Below are positions 18,301 to 27,621 of a stretch of DNA of 64,000 nucleotides, piece after piece. This DNA comes from Accumulibacter sp. GTDB lineage: Bacteria > Pseudomonadota > Gammaproteobacteria > Burkholderiales > Rhodocyclaceae. A program made the position numbers and the translations under genes. Within the stretch, counting starts at the first letter, position 1. Every line of letters begins with the position of its first letter. Below the pieces are notes generated by a model. The model saw only the letters and a list, made by a program, of their open reading frames with translations. It was not told the DNA's origin and made no database searches. The DNA lies in NCBI GenBank assembly GCA_024235715.1, contig JACKLW010000012.1, positions 18,756 through 82,755 on the forward strand. The letters are read 5' to 3'.

Positions 18301-20703
18301 GACGCGCTGGCTGCCGAACAGCAGACGCCGGTCACTGTCGCCGAACAGCCGGCAGCTGCCCCGGGCAGCGCTGCCAGCCCAGTCCCCGAGCTGCAGGATG
18401 AGCTGGACGAACAGCTGCTGCCGCTGTTTCTGGAGGAAGCCGCCGATCTCACGCAGAACATTGCCACGCAGTTGCGGGCCTGGCGAAACAGGCCTGCCGA
18501 TGCCGACGTCCTGCGCCAGCTGGCGCGTCTGTTCCACACGCTGAAAGGCAGCGCCCGCATGGCCGGGGCGATGAATCTCGGCGAACTGACGCACGCCATC
18601 GAAACGCGCATGGCCGAAGCGCAGCAGGCTGGCAGTACGCCACTGGAGTTGGTCGATGATATCGACAACGCCTTCGACGTCATCGTCCAGATCATCGAGC
18701 GGCTGCAGCGCGGCGACTTTGCCGACGCCCCGGTCGAGGTACCGGACGACGCCGCCCGAGCGCTACCCGGCACGGCGCTCTCCGGCACCGAGGGCGCTGC
18801 CGCGCCTGTCGATCAGGGTGCCGCCGATGGCCAGCCCGAGCAGGCGGAAGGCGAGGCCGACGCCGGCGGACAGGGTGCCTTGCTGCGCGTACGAGCCGAC
18901 CTGATCGACCGCCTGGTCAACGAAGCCGGCGAGCTTTCGATTGCCCGTTCCCGGATCGAAGGCGAGATGCGCGCCATCAAGGGATCATTGCTCGACCTGA
19001 CGGAGAACGTCATCCGTCTGCGCCGGCAATTGCGCGATATCGAAATCCAGGCGGAGTTGCAGATGCAGTCCCGCACCGCACTGGTCGATGAACGTCGTCC
19101 GGTCGACTTCGATCCGCTTGAGTTCGACCGCTTCACGCGTTTTCAGGAATTGACGCGGATGATGGCCGAATCGGTCAACGACGTCGCCACCGTCCAGCAG
19201 AACCTGTTGAAGAATCTCGACGACGCCAACGCTGCGATCCTGGCGCAATCGCGCCTCAATCGCGAAGTTCAGCAGGAGCTGATGTCGGTGCGCATGGTGC
19301 CGTTCAACAGCATTGCCGATCGCCTCTACCGCATCGTTCGGCAAGCAGGCAAGGAACTGGGCAAGCGGGCCAACCTCGAAATCAGCGGCGCCCAGCTGCA
19401 ACTGGACCGCATGGTTCTCGACAAGATGCTGGCGCCACTCGAACACATGCTGCGCAACGCGATTGCCCACGGACTCGAAGAAACGCCGCAACGACTGAGC
19501 AAGGGCAAGCCGGAAATCGGCGAACTGTCGCTGACGCTGACGCAGGAAGGCAACGAAGTGATTGTCGCCTTTGCCGACGACGGCGCCGGGCTGGACATGA
19601 ACAGATTGCGCGAGCGCGGCCTGGCCGCTGGCCTGCTCAGCGACGAACAGGCCGCCGACGAAGCGCAGGTCGTGGAGATGATTTTTGCGCCGGGCATCTC
19701 GACGGCCAGCGGTGTATCGCGAATCGCCGGGCGCGGTATCGGCATGGATGTGCTGAAGAGCGCAGTGACCGGCCTGGGCGGCCGCATCGAAGTCCTCTCG
19801 CGCCCGGACCAGGGCACCACCTTCCGTCTCTATCTGCCGCTGACGCTGGCGGTCACCAAGGCCTTGCTGGTTCGCTCCGGCGTCCGCGAATACGCGATTC
19901 CGGCGGCGATGATCGAGCAGGTGCTCGATCTCAAGGAAAAGGGATTGACCCGGATTCGCGACGCCAAAGCCGCCGTGTGGAGCGGCAATCCGTATCCCTT
20001 CCACTACCTGCCACATCTCCTCGGTGATCCACAGGCGCTGCCGGAAAAACACACCCAGTACTGGGTTCTGCTGCTGCGCAGCGGCGCCCGCAGAGTTGCC
20101 CTGCAGGTCGATGAAGTGCTGGGCAACCAGGAAATCGTCGTCAAGAACATCGGCCCGCAACTGGCGCGGGTCGTCGGCGTGGCTGGAGCGACGGTGCTCG
20201 GCAACGGCCAGGTCCTGCTGATCCTGAACCCGGTGGCACTGGCCAGTCGCCCGCGCACCGTGCCCCCGGTTTCACCGGTACCGACCCTGCGTCAGGCGAC
20301 AGGCGCTGGCAGCGTCACGGCGACGCTGCCAACGGTAATGATCGTCGACGACTCGCTGACCGTGCGCAAGATCACCAGCCGGCTGCTGGCTCGCGAAGGC
20401 TACCAGGTCATGACCGCCAAGGATGGCGCCGATGCGCTCGAACAGCTGGTTGCCATAATCCCCGACGTGCTGCTGGTGGACATCGAAATGCCGCGCATGG
20501 ACGGCTTCGAATTCACCAGGAACGTGCGCGCCGACCAGCGCCTGCAGCGCATCCCGATCATCATGATCACCTCGCGCACCGCCGACAAGCACCGCCAGTA
20601 CGCCTTCGAGCTCGGCGTCAATCACTACCTGGGCAAGCCCTATCAGGAAGACGAACTGCTGCGCCTGGTGGCGGCGCACGTCAAGGAGCAGCGGGGCGCT
20701 TGA
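15331..20703 (+). CDS. chpA: Hybrid chemosensory histidine kinase ChpA (PilL)
   Basis: About 1790 residues. ATG 15331 was chosen, with GGAGAA 9 nt upstream; a GTG 18 nt earlier is also open. Domains in order: a degenerate Hpt-like N-terminal helix bundle; an Hpt with HTLKGSGRMVG at about residue 724; an Hpt-like unit with HTLAGIAGT at about 876; an Hpt with HTLKGSARMAG at about 1069; dimerisation helices; a CheA ATPase domain (HMLRNAIAHGLEE about 1372, then ADDGAGLD and GRGIGMDV); a CheW-like domain; and a C-terminal receiver (IVDDSLTVRKI about 1670, Asp in LLVDIEMPRMDG). It phosphorylates PilG and PilH. Alanine/glutamate-rich linkers separate the Hpt units. The 3' end overlaps phrB, which is convergent, by 23 nt. 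Confidence 0.95.
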   Translation: MNAPTDFDIGPLTWVKSEIDLALARADKALQELLASAVDESADLTHVKFCRTHLHQVQGALTIVGLDGVTQFSEALEALLQAIEEQEIPFSAARVELVQRAIAALRHYLDDLIGGQPNQPLRLLPLYRELQLARGHERVFPSDLFFPDLRVRPPRRAGSTPKGSRGDFQRRLRQQRAHFQRGLLSWLRAPQDCAGVPEMLDAVKRIDAIQEQPGARAFWWVATAFLTALAERVLPPDADARQLCTRIDLQIRRLLEGSNNVAERLMRDALYLVGTARSDHRAVHRVQNAYQLAALMPDASPEAPVAEESVRRRLREAIANTEEAWNKFCAGTTQVLPTFRINALALATVAEELDHEDFRRLVHALTEVADFLVQAPARHSEALAMETATAILLAQNAQSNINYLDSSFAHQVGVMVDRIHGCLAGKPLPPESELPSLDEMSRQAQEKLLISQVAREIQNNLTHIEQVLDGFFRDADKHADLDGLETPMRQVIGALTMMRHDAAVAVLRKCAADIRSLAAPDYVPLEADFERLAEKLSLIGFFVDALQHGATDFDAFIRNMESGSGRASTAEEPAETVEKELEQKKLEAHALLLALKGRPDDQHLRQEAAKQLAALQKDTDLVDDKRLGQQIKQLQSALLAGGDASQQLDGTLAALKPQTAETPQPSAETIQLSQATTEEVDAEILEIFLEEAGEVLASLDGNFQLLKAQPQDSELLTAIRRSVHTLKGSGRMVGLRDFGEAAWSVEQVLNLWLRQENEVTPVILDLIGQAYTVFVAWVEHLKTGHGQIPDATAVMVLAASLLQSSDEPATVAVAAEVPEAAAADDRPVRDRLSITRALADIFNDEAATHLATLQHEFAVLESDPLAPTTHEMYRAAHTLAGIAGTVGIKPINQLGMALEHALSRRQHSAHPERGEALETIRQAIAGLAVMLTDVADELEPEAAPTLIDALAALYPEQPVDAQAPLAEAASAAEAAADEGSSEGDDELAALDALAAEQQTPVTVAEQPAAAPGSAASPVPELQDELDEQLLPLFLEEAADLTQNIATQLRAWRNRPADADVLRQLARLFHTLKGSARMAGAMNLGELTHAIETRMAEAQQAGSTPLELVDDIDNAFDVIVQIIERLQRGDFADAPVEVPDDAARALPGTALSGTEGAAAPVDQGAADGQPEQAEGEADAGGQGALLRVRADLIDRLVNEAGELSIARSRIEGEMRAIKGSLLDLTENVIRLRRQLRDIEIQAELQMQSRTALVDERRPVDFDPLEFDRFTRFQELTRMMAESVNDVATVQQNLLKNLDDANAAILAQSRLNREVQQELMSVRMVPFNSIADRLYRIVRQAGKELGKRANLEISGAQLQLDRMVLDKMLAPLEHMLRNAIAHGLEETPQRLSKGKPEIGELSLTLTQEGNEVIVAFADDGAGLDMNRLRERGLAAGLLSDEQAADEAQVVEMIFAPGISTASGVSRIAGRGIGMDVLKSAVTGLGGRIEVLSRPDQGTTFRLYLPLTLAVTKALLVRSGVREYAIPAAMIEQVLDLKEKGLTRIRDAKAAVWSGNPYPFHYLPHLLGDPQALPEKHTQYWVLLLRSGARRVALQVDEVLGNQEIVVKNIGPQLARVVGVAGATVLGNGQVLLILNPVALASRPRTVPPVSPVPTLRQATGAGSVTATLPTVMIVDDSLTVRKITSRLLAREGYQVMTAKDGADALEQLVAIIPDVLLVDIEMPRMDGFEFTRNVRADQRLQRIPIIMITSRTADKHRQYAFELGVNHYLGKPYQEDELLRLVAAHVKEQRGA

Positions 20704-22132
20704 CGACCGCGTAACGTTGCAGTGTCCGCTCCCTCGCCTGCTGGTGGTCGACCAGCGGGGCCGGCGTGTGGCGCCCGATGATCACCCCGCAGGCGGATTG
20801 CTCAGGCTGACTCATGCGCCACGGCGCGTGGATGAATCGGTCGGGAACTTCCGCCAGTTCGGGTACGTAGCGACGGATGAACCTGCCATCAGGGTCAAAG
20901 CGCTGCGACTGCAGCAGCGGATTGAAGATCCGGAAATAGGGTTGCGCATCGCAACCGCTGGACGCCGCCCATTGCCAACCGCCATTGTTGGCCGAAAGGT
21001 CGAAATCATTGAGCCGCGCGGCAAAATAGGCCTCGCCTCGCCGCCAGTCGAGACCCAGATCCTTGCACAGAAATGAAGCGCTCAGCATGCGCAGACGATT
21101 GTGCATGTAGCCCGTTGCATTGAGTTGTCGCATTGCTGCGTCGACCAGCGGATAGCCGGTCCGACCCGCACACCAGGCCGTGAAGGCCTGCTCCGCAGCC
21201 GGCCCCTGCTCCCAGCGGATGGCATCGTACGCGGGCTTGAAGGCACGCTCGGCGACATGCGGAAAGCGATCGAGGATCATGAAGTAGAAGTCGCGCCAGA
21301 CCAGTTCCGACAGCCAGGTCGCAGCGCCTTCATTGCTGCCCCCGAGAGCGCCGGCGGCGATCGCCCGGGCCACCAGCTCGCGGATCGAGATGGTCCCGAA
21401 ACGCAGGTGGACCGAGAGGTAGGACACGCCTTTTGCGGCGGGGAAATCACGCTGCTCGTGGTAGCGGGAAATGCGCCCGAGAAAATCCTCCAGCAGCAGC
21501 CGGGCGCCAGACATTCCCGGTACGATACCCAGCGCATGCAGGTTTGTGGCGGAAAAGCCGAGGTCGCCCAGCGTCGGCACGCCGCTGGCGCGCGGGACGT
21601 TCGCCAGCGTTCCGCAACGCGCCTCGTAAGGCTGCCAATCGTCCTCGGTCAGCCGCTTCAGCCAGGCTTTCTTGTACGGCGTAAAAACCGTATGTGGTCT
21701 CCCCGCCTGCGTCAGCACTTCCTCGCCGTCGAGCAGCGCCTGATCCTTGAACGCCTCGAAGGAAATTCCCAGACCATTCAATGCACTGGCCACGATGGCA
21801 TCGCGTCGCTTGGCCTGCGGTTCGTAGTCGCGATTGGCGAAGACCGCCGCCACACCCAACTCGCCGGCCAGCCTCGGAATTTCCCGGCTTGCCCAGCCAT
21901 GCAGCACCAGCAAGCCGCCGCCACGCCGGCGCAGGGCGACGTCCAGTTCGAGCAGCGATTCACGAATGAACTCGACGCGGCGATCAGCGCGCTGCTCGAG
22001 GGCGTCGAGAATCTCGCGATCGAAAACGAAGGCGCAATAGACGCGGCGGGCCCGCCGCAGCGCTTCACCCAGCGCAGCGTGATCGATGTCACGCAGATCG
22101 CGCCGAAACCAGACCAGAATCGAGTCGAGCAT
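20681..22132 (-). CDS. phrB: Deoxyribodipyrimidine photolyase, class I
   Basis: 483 residues. The N-terminal antenna domain begins ILVWFRRDLRDIDHAAL. The C-terminal FAD domain carries TGYPLVDAAMRQLNATGYMHNRLRM and FLCKDLGLDWRRGEAYFA, with NNGGWQWAASSGCDAQPYFRIFNP near the end, the DNA-photolyase signature. The enzyme repairs cyclobutane pyrimidine dimers with blue light. The NGGWQW motif and Asn in this region fit CPD photolyases rather than cryptochromes. It is convergent with and overlaps chpA by 23 nt. Confidence 0.95.
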   Translation of the reverse strand: MLDSILVWFRRDLRDIDHAALGEALRRARRVYCAFVFDREILDALEQRADRRVEFIRESLLELDVALRRRGGGLLVLHGWASREIPRLAGELGVAAVFANRDYEPQAKRRDAIVASALNGLGISFEAFKDQALLDGEEVLTQAGRPHTVFTPYKKAWLKRLTEDDWQPYEARCGTLANVPRASGVPTLGDLGFSATNLHALGIVPGMSGARLLLEDFLGRISRYHEQRDFPAAKGVSYLSVHLRFGTISIRELVARAIAAGALGGSNEGAATWLSELVWRDFYFMILDRFPHVAERAFKPAYDAIRWEQGPAAEQAFTAWCAGRTGYPLVDAAMRQLNATGYMHNRLRMLSASFLCKDLGLDWRRGEAYFAARLNDFDLSANNGGWQWAASSGCDAQPYFRIFNPLLQSQRFDPDGRFIRRYVPELAEVPDRFIHAPWRMSQPEQSACGVIIGRHTPAPLVDHQQARERTLQRYAVVKRPAAP

Positions 22133-22176
22133 GGATTACCTTTGTGTCGGTCGCCACCGACGATTAGAATGAGACC

Positions 22177-22737
22177 ATGAAAAGCATCAACCTGACCGAT
22201 CATTTTCTCATTGCCATGCCGGCAATGGCGGATCCGTATTTCTCCAGAACACTGGTATACATTGCCGAACACAATGATCGTGGTGCCTTGGGCGTGATCG
22301 TCAATCGTCCGATCGACATGAGCCTGGGAACACTGCTTGGCAAGATCGATGTGCCGCTCGAGGTCGAAGGCTTCGCTAATCTGCCGGTCCTCTTCGGCGG
22401 CCCGGTCCAGACCGACCGCGGCTTCGTTCTGCATCGACCGGTCGGCCAATGGCAGTCGACGCTGGCGGTCAACGAGCATGTCGGCCTCACCAGTTCACGC
22501 GACATCCTGCAGGCGGTCGCCGAGCACGGCCAGCCGCATGACGTGATGGTCACCCTCGGCTACTCGGGCTGGTCGGCGGGCCAGCTGGAACACGAACTGG
22601 CCCAGAACGCCTGGCTTACCGTGCCGGCTCAGCAGCCGATTCTGTTTGAACTGCCCTACGAGGAGCGGCTCGCGTCGGCACTGGAACTCCTCGGCGTCAG
22701 CCTCACCAATCTTGCCGACCAAGTCGGCCATGCCTGA
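22177..22737 (+). CDS. yqgE: YqgE/AlgH family protein (UPF0301)
   Basis: 186 residues: [48 protein letters not shown] and [22 protein letters not shown] are hallmarks of the AlgH/YqgE family. Its biochemical role is not settled. It is the first gene of yqgE-ruvX-pyrR-pyrB-pyrC', an order conserved in many proteobacteria, and its stop overlaps ruvX. Confidence 0.93.
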   Translation: MKSINLTDHFLIAMPAMADPYFSRTLVYIAEHNDRGALGVIVNRPIDMSLGTLLGKIDVPLEVEGFANLPVLFGGPVQTDRGFVLHRPVGQWQSTLAVNEHVGLTSSRDILQAVAEHGQPHDVMVTLGYSGWSAGQLEHELAQNAWLTVPAQQPILFELPYEERLASALELLGVSLTNLADQVGHA

Positions 22738-23236
22738 GGCGGACGGAAGACCGACCGGCGCCGTACTCGCTTTCGACTTTGGCGAAAAACGGATCGGCGT
22801 TGCCATCGGTGAGTGGCAACTGCGACAGGCACATCCCCTGACCACCATTCATGGCGAGGCCAATGCGCTGCGCTTTGCCGCAATCAGCGCTCTGATCAAT
22901 GAGTGGCAGCCGCGCACGCTGGTCGTCGGACGACCGTTGTCGCTCGACGGCGACGCCCATGCCATGACCGCGCGCTGCCAGCGCTTCGCCAACCAGCTGC
23001 GTGGCCGTTTCCGGCTACCGGTCGATTATGCCGACGAGCGGCTCTCGTCGATCGAAGCGCAGGAGCGGCTACGTGCCGCCGGACACAAGTCGCGCAGCGC
23101 CGGCAAACATCTTGACGCCGTTGCCGCCCAGCTGATCCTGCAGGGCTATTTCGACGGTGTCGGCAGCGACCGCCGGTGCCCCCCTTCCACCGACTTCCCT
23201 GACCCTGATGACGACCAAACAGATGCCTGCCATTGA
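22730..23236 (+). CDS. ruvX: Holliday junction resolvase-like nuclease RuvX (YqgF)
   Basis: 168 residues. ATG 22730 overlaps the yqgE stop by 8 nt; an upstream in-frame start lies inside yqgE. The RNase H fold is shown by [13 protein letters not shown] (first catalytic Asp), [23 protein letters not shown] and [14 protein letters not shown]. RuvX acts in 16S rRNA 5' processing and may resolve junctions. A Cys/Pro/Asp-rich tail extends into pyrR. Confidence 0.93.
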   Translation: MPEADGRPTGAVLAFDFGEKRIGVAIGEWQLRQAHPLTTIHGEANALRFAAISALINEWQPRTLVVGRPLSLDGDAHAMTARCQRFANQLRGRFRLPVDYADERLSSIEAQERLRAAGHKSRSAGKHLDAVAAQLILQGYFDGVGSDRRCPPSTDFPDPDDDQTDACH

Positions 23237-23729
23237 ACTCCCCGACGCTGACGCCCAATGTGCCGAACTGGCTGAACTGATTCGACCCCGGCTACAGGCG
23301 GACACCGTCCTGGTCGGCATTCACAGCGGCGGCGTCTGGGTAGCCCGACGTCTCCGCGATTTGCTCGAACTGGCCAACGAGATCGGCCTGATCGACGTCT
23401 CCTTCTACCGGGACGATTACGGCGAGAAGGGACTTCATCCACGTGTTCGGCCAACGTCGATTCCCTTCGATGTCGAAGGCCGGCCACTGATCCTGGTCGA
23501 CGACGTGCTGTATACCGGGCGCACCACGCGCGCGGCGATCAACGAGCTGTTCGACTACGGTCGCCCGGCCAGCATCCAGCTCGCCGTACTCGCCGATCGC
23601 GGCCAGCGCCAGCTGCCGATCTGCGCCGACTTCTGCACCTGGCACGTCCAGCTCGATCCGACGCAGGAACTGGTGCTCTCCGCAGACGGCGACGCGCACC
23701 TGCAGTGGAGTCTCGCCGGCAATGCATAA
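23208..23729 (+). CDS. pyrR: PyrR-type uracil phosphoribosyltransferase/regulator
   Basis: About 173 residues. Start taken at ATG 23208, overlapping ruvX; ATG 23223 is equally possible and neither has a strong ribosome site. The PRPP-binding loop [17 protein letters not shown], the [11 protein letters not shown] loop and [14 protein letters not shown] are typical of PyrR. In Gram-positive bacteria PyrR attenuates pyr mRNA; in proteobacteria its regulatory role is less certain. The 3' end overlaps pyrB by 8 nt. Confidence 0.92.
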   Translation: MTTKQMPAIELPDADAQCAELAELIRPRLQADTVLVGIHSGGVWVARRLRDLLELANEIGLIDVSFYRDDYGEKGLHPRVRPTSIPFDVEGRPLILVDDVLYTGRTTRAAINELFDYGRPASIQLAVLADRGQRQLPICADFCTWHVQLDPTQELVLSADGDAHLQWSLAGNA

Positions 23730-24681
23730 CCCACAACTCAATGCCAATGGCGAGCTGACGCACCTGTTGTCGATCGAGGGTTTGCCGCGCGAATTGATTC
23801 ATCAGATTCTCGATACCGCGTCGAGCTTCATCGAGGTCTCCGACCGTGACGTCAAGAAGGTGCCTCTGTTGCGCGGCAAGAGCGTCTTCAACGTCTTTTT
23901 CGAGAACTCCACGCGTACGCGGACCACTTTCGAGATCGCCGCCAAGCGCCTCTCCGCGGATGTCATCAATCTCGACGTGACACGCTCCTCGACCGCCAAG
24001 GGCGAAACGCTGCTCGACACGGTGGACAACCTGATCGCCATGCACGCCGACATGTTCGTCGTACGCCACGCGGCCAGCGGCGCACCGCACCTGATCACCG
24101 AGCATCTGCGCCGTCTCGGGCGCAACGACGTGCACGTCGTCAATGCCGGTGACGGACGCCACGCGCACCCGACGCAGGGCCTGCTCGACATGTACACCAT
24201 CCGCCACTACAAGAAGGATTTCGCCAATCTGGTGGTGGCAGTGATTGGCGACATCCTGCACTCGCGGGTGGCGCGCTCGGACATCAACGCGCTGACCACG
24301 CTCGGCGCCGCGGAGGTGCGCGCCGTTGGCCCGCAGACGCTGCTGCCGACAGCCATCGAAAGAATGGGGGTGCGCGTCTGCCACGACCTGCGCGCCGGGG
24401 TGCGCGACTGTGATGTGATCATCATGCTGCGTCTGCAAAACGAACGCATGAACGGGGCGCTGCTGCCTTCGGCTCGCGAGTATTTCCACTGCTACGGACT
24501 GACGCCAGAGACCCTGGCGCTGGCCAAACCGGATGCCATCGTGATGCACCCGGGACCAATGAACCGCGGCGTCGAAATCGACTCCGACGTCGCCGACGGA
24601 CCGCAGGCCGTCATCCTGCCGCAGGTCACCTTCGGGATTGCCGTACGCATGGCGGTGATGGGCATTCTGGCAGGGAACTGA
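23722..24681 (+). CDS. pyrB: Aspartate carbamoyltransferase catalytic subunit
   Basis: 319 residues. Carbamoyl-phosphate site [20 protein letters not shown], then [18 protein letters not shown], the aspartate-domain [11 protein letters not shown] and MLRLQNERM, and [11 protein letters not shown] near the C-terminus are conserved. It makes carbamoyl-aspartate, the first committed pyrimidine step. In bacteria of this type PyrB forms a dodecamer with the inactive dihydroorotase homologue encoded next, so the damaged state of that gene matters. Confidence 0.96.
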   Translation: MHNPQLNANGELTHLLSIEGLPRELIHQILDTASSFIEVSDRDVKKVPLLRGKSVFNVFFENSTRTRTTFEIAAKRLSADVINLDVTRSSTAKGETLLDTVDNLIAMHADMFVVRHAASGAPHLITEHLRRLGRNDVHVVNAGDGRHAHPTQGLLDMYTIRHYKKDFANLVVAVIGDILHSRVARSDINALTTLGAAEVRAVGPQTLLPTAIERMGVRVCHDLRAGVRDCDVIIMLRLQNERMNGALLPSAREYFHCYGLTPETLALAKPDAIVMHPGPMNRGVEIDSDVADGPQAVILPQVTFGIAVRMAVMGILAGN

Positions 24682-24686
24682 AAACA

Positions 24687-25942
24687 ATGAACAGGCAAAA
24701 TCTACACATCCGCAACGCACGGCTTATCGATCCCGGGAAAGGCCTTGACGAAGATCTGGATCTGTTCATCGCCGACACCCGCATCGCCGCCATCGGCCAG
24801 CCACCGGCCGGTTTCGCGGCGGACCGCAGCATCGACGCCAAGGGGCTGATCGTATGCCCCGGGCTGGTCGACCTGTCGACCCGTCTGGGCGGCATCGAGT
24901 CGGAACTCGCTGCCGCCGTCGCCGGCGGCGTCACCTCGCTGGCCTGCCCGCCGGACACCAAACCGGCGCTCGACGAACCCGGGCTCGTCGAGCGCCTGGT
25001 GCGACGCAGCGAAACACTGGGCCTGGCGCGCGTGTATCCGATCGGCGCCCTGACCCATGGACTGGCAGGTCAGCGGCTGGCCGAGATGAACAGTCTTTCG
25101 CGAGCCGGCTGTATCGGCTTCTCGCAGGCCAACCAGCCGATCGATCCACTGTTGTTGCTGCGCGCCATGCAGTATGCCGCCACGTTTGCCTACGCGCTGC
25201 GCCTGCGACCACAGGATCAGTTTCTTGCCCGTGACGGTGTCGCGCATGATGGCGAGGTCGCGAGCGCGGCTGGGACTGACCGCTGTACCCGTCTCGGCCG
25301 AAACCGTCGCCGTCGCGACGGCCCTGCAACTGGCGGCTGAAACGGGTGTCCGGCTGCACCTTTCGCGGCTTTCTTCGGCCACCGGAATCGCCCTGATCCG
25401 CGAGGCAAAGCGGTCCGGCATGGCGGTCAGTTGCGATGTCTCCATCCACCACCTGCACCTTTCGGAGATGGACATTGGCTACTTTGACAGCAATGCCCGT
25501 TTCGATCCGCCGCTGCGCTCGGCACGCGACCGTGACGCGCTGCGCTGCCGCCGTCCGCGACGGTCTGGCAGCGCTTTGTTCCGACCATACCCCGGTCGAT
25601 GCTGACGGCAAGCAACTGCCGTTTGCCGAGGCCCTGCCCGGCGCAACCGGCCTCGAACTCCTGCTGCCGCTGACGCTGCTCTGGGCCGAACAGATGAAGG
25701 TGCCTCTTACGGACGCGCTGGCCCGCATCACCTGCGATCCGGCGGCAATTCTCGGTATCGACGCCGGCTCGCTGAGCGTCGGCAGTCAGGCGGACGTCTG
25801 CGTCTTCGACGCCAACGAAACCTGGCGCGTCACCCCGGAGGCCCTGCGCAGCCAGGGAAAGAACAGCCCATACCTCGGCCACGAAGTAAGCGGCAGGGTA
25901 CGCATGACGCTGGTCGGCGGGCGCATCGTTTTCGAGGCCTGA
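24687..25942 (+). pseudogene. pyrX: Dihydroorotase-like PyrC' (PyrX), interrupted by two frameshifts
   Basis: Homology runs through three reading frames. Frame 1 runs 24687 to about 25262 (start to HDGEVA), frame 2 about 25264-25545 (RLGLTAVPVSAETVA to RDRDALR), and frame 3 about 25550-25942 (AAVRDGLAALCSDHTP to GGRIVFEA). Each change is a +1 shift and could be one inserted base: near 25263 and near 25549. The zinc-binding HxH of true dihydroorotases (DxHxH after PG) is replaced by PGLVDLSTRLGG, so this is the non-catalytic homologue that supports PyrB assembly. It lies 5 nt after pyrB. Either a real pseudogene or two assembly errors; the otherwise strong conservation across all three frames favours recent damage or error. 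Confidence 0.85.
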
Positions 25943-25972
25943 GCACCCCCCGCCGGACGGGGACGCGCCTGC

Positions 25973-26263
25973 TCACTGTCCGAGCAGACGCCGTGCGTCG
26001 TCCAGCGCCGCGCCGCGCACGACGAGAACCTTGCGCCGCGACTTGTGGCCGTTCCTCAGTTCGATCAGACCCCTCGCAAGACCCAGCCGCTGGGCGACGA
26101 AGTCGACCAGCGCGGCATTGGCTCGGCCGTCGATTGCCGGTGCCGAAAGGCGTACCTTGAGTGCATCGCCGTGCAGGCCGGCTACCCCGCTTCGCTTCGT
26201 ACCTGGCTGGACATGCACGCTCAAGGCAAGCCCGCCACCGACTTCGCGTAGCCAGTCGTCCAC
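25973..26263 (-). CDS. yggU: YggU family protein (DUF167)
   Basis: 96 residues. ALSVHVQPGTKRSGVAGLHGDALKV, APAIDGRANAALVDFVA and the C-terminal HKSRRKVLVVRG are the DUF167 signature. Function is unknown; small alpha/beta fold. It is 3 nt from yggT in the yggS-proC-yggT-yggU run, a conserved neighbourhood. Confidence 0.92.
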   Translation of the reverse strand: MDDWLREVGGGLALSVHVQPGTKRSGVAGLHGDALKVRLSAPAIDGRANAALVDFVAQRLGLARGLIELRNGHKSRRKVLVVRGAALDDARRLLGQ

Positions 26264-26266
26264 GGC

Positions 26267-26809
26267 TTAGAGAAACATCAGGACCACTTGCGCGAGGACA
26301 ATGGCGATCAGCGGCGACAGGTCGACGGCGCCGATGGTCGGCACTACCCGCTGTATGGGCCGCAGGAAAGGTCTGGTCAGTTGCCCGACAGGCTGGCTCA
26401 ACGGCGAGTACGGGCTCACCCACGACAGAACGGCTTGTACCAGCAAGGCGCCGATCAGTAGATAGATGCTCAGGCGCAAGGTCGCCAGCACACCCTGCCA
26501 GAGAAGAAGCGGCAGCAAACCTGTCGCCGACCAGGCTTCGATGTTGCCCTGCACCGATACCATCGCAGCAGTAAAAATCACCTGCAGCAGATAGGCGGGC
26601 AGGAGGCTCGCCAGATCGAGTCCCCACAGCCCGGGCAGCGCCTTGCGCAGCGGTTTTACCAGCCAGTTGGTCAGGTCGACGACGAAGGTGCCGATCTGGT
26701 TGCTGAACGACACCCGAAACGCCTGCATGTAGAAGCGCAGCAGCAGCGCAAAACTGAGGAAGCCGGTGACGGCCTGGAGCAGAAACAGACCCGCTTGCCC
26801 GGCCATCAA
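26267..26809 (-). CDS. yggT: YggT family integral membrane protein
   Basis: 180 residues. Two YggT domains are visible, each with two hydrophobic segments: TGFLSFALLLRFYMQAFRV with SNQIGTFVVDLTNWLVKPLR, and LLIGALLVQAVLSWVSPYSP with FLRPIQRVVPTIGAVDLSPL. It is proposed to affect envelope or osmotic homeostasis; the exact role is unknown. The start overlaps proC by 4 nt. Confidence 0.92.
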   Translation of the reverse strand: MMAGQAGLFLLQAVTGFLSFALLLRFYMQAFRVSFSNQIGTFVVDLTNWLVKPLRKALPGLWGLDLASLLPAYLLQVIFTAAMVSVQGNIEAWSATGLLPLLLWQGVLATLRLSIYLLIGALLVQAVLSWVSPYSPLSQPVGQLTRPFLRPIQRVVPTIGAVDLSPLIAIVLAQVVLMFL

Positions 26810-27621
26810 CTGTCCTTTCCGAGCAGTTCGCCCAGTTCGCGGCTGCGCGTGTTGGCCGCGAGAACCCCGGCGATGAAACCTTCTCTGACGCCCCTTTTCT
26901 CCATGGTCAGCAGGGCAGCTTCGGTCGTTCCGCCTTTCGAAGTGACGCGCTCACGCAACACGGCGGCAGCTTCATCCGACTGCACAGCCAGCTTGGCCGC
27001 ACCGAGCACCGTCTCGATCGACAGCTGGCGAGCCTGTATCGGTGTAAGACCCAGTTCCACGGCTGCCTGTTGCAGCGTCTCAATGAACAGGAACACGTAC
27101 GCCGGCCCACTGCCCGAGATCGCGGTAACCGCATCCATCTGCGTCTCCTCGGCCACCCACAGCGTACTGCCAACGGCCTGCAGGATACGCTCGGCACCCA
27201 GTCGCTCGGCCATCGACACCGCCGGCAAGGCGCACAGGCCGGTGATGCCGGCGCCGATCAGCGCTGGTGTATTGGGCATCGCCCGCACGATCTTGCCGTA
27301 ACCTCCCAGCCAGTTCGAGATGTCGGCCAGACGCAGCCCGGCAGCGATACTGATGATCAATTGCTGATCGAGACGCTTCGGGAGCGACGCACAGGCATCA
27401 TGCATCTGCTGCGGTTTCACCGACAGCAACAGCGCATCGCAGTCGAGCGCGGCCGCCGTCGGCGCCTCGTAGCAGCGTACCCCGTACATCAGGCGGAGCT
27501 TTGCACGCCCTTGTGCGCCGACCTCGATAACCGCGATGTCGGCTGGCGCAAATCCGGTCTTCACCAGCCCGCCGATCAGCGCGCTGGCCATATTGCCGCC
27601 ACCCAGGAAAGTAATTCTCAT
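26806..27621 (-). CDS. proC: Pyrroline-5-carboxylate reductase
   Basis: 271 residues. NAD(P)H-binding ITFLGGGNMASALIGGL at the N-terminus, LLSVKPQQM, VRAMPNTPALIGAG, ISGSGPAYVFLFIE and the C-terminal VTSKGGTTEAAL are diagnostic. It makes the last step of proline synthesis. The start overlaps the yggS stop by 4 nt and its stop overlaps yggT. Confidence 0.96.
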   Translation of the reverse strand: MRITFLGGGNMASALIGGLVKTGFAPADIAVIEVGAQGRAKLRLMYGVRCYEAPTAAALDCDALLLSVKPQQMHDACASLPKRLDQQLIISIAAGLRLADISNWLGGYGKIVRAMPNTPALIGAGITGLCALPAVSMAERLGAERILQAVGSTLWVAEETQMDAVTAISGSGPAYVFLFIETLQQAAVELGLTPIQARQLSIETVLGAAKLAVQSDEAAAVLRERVTSKGGTTEAALLTMEKRGVREGFIAGVLAANTRSRELGELLGKDS

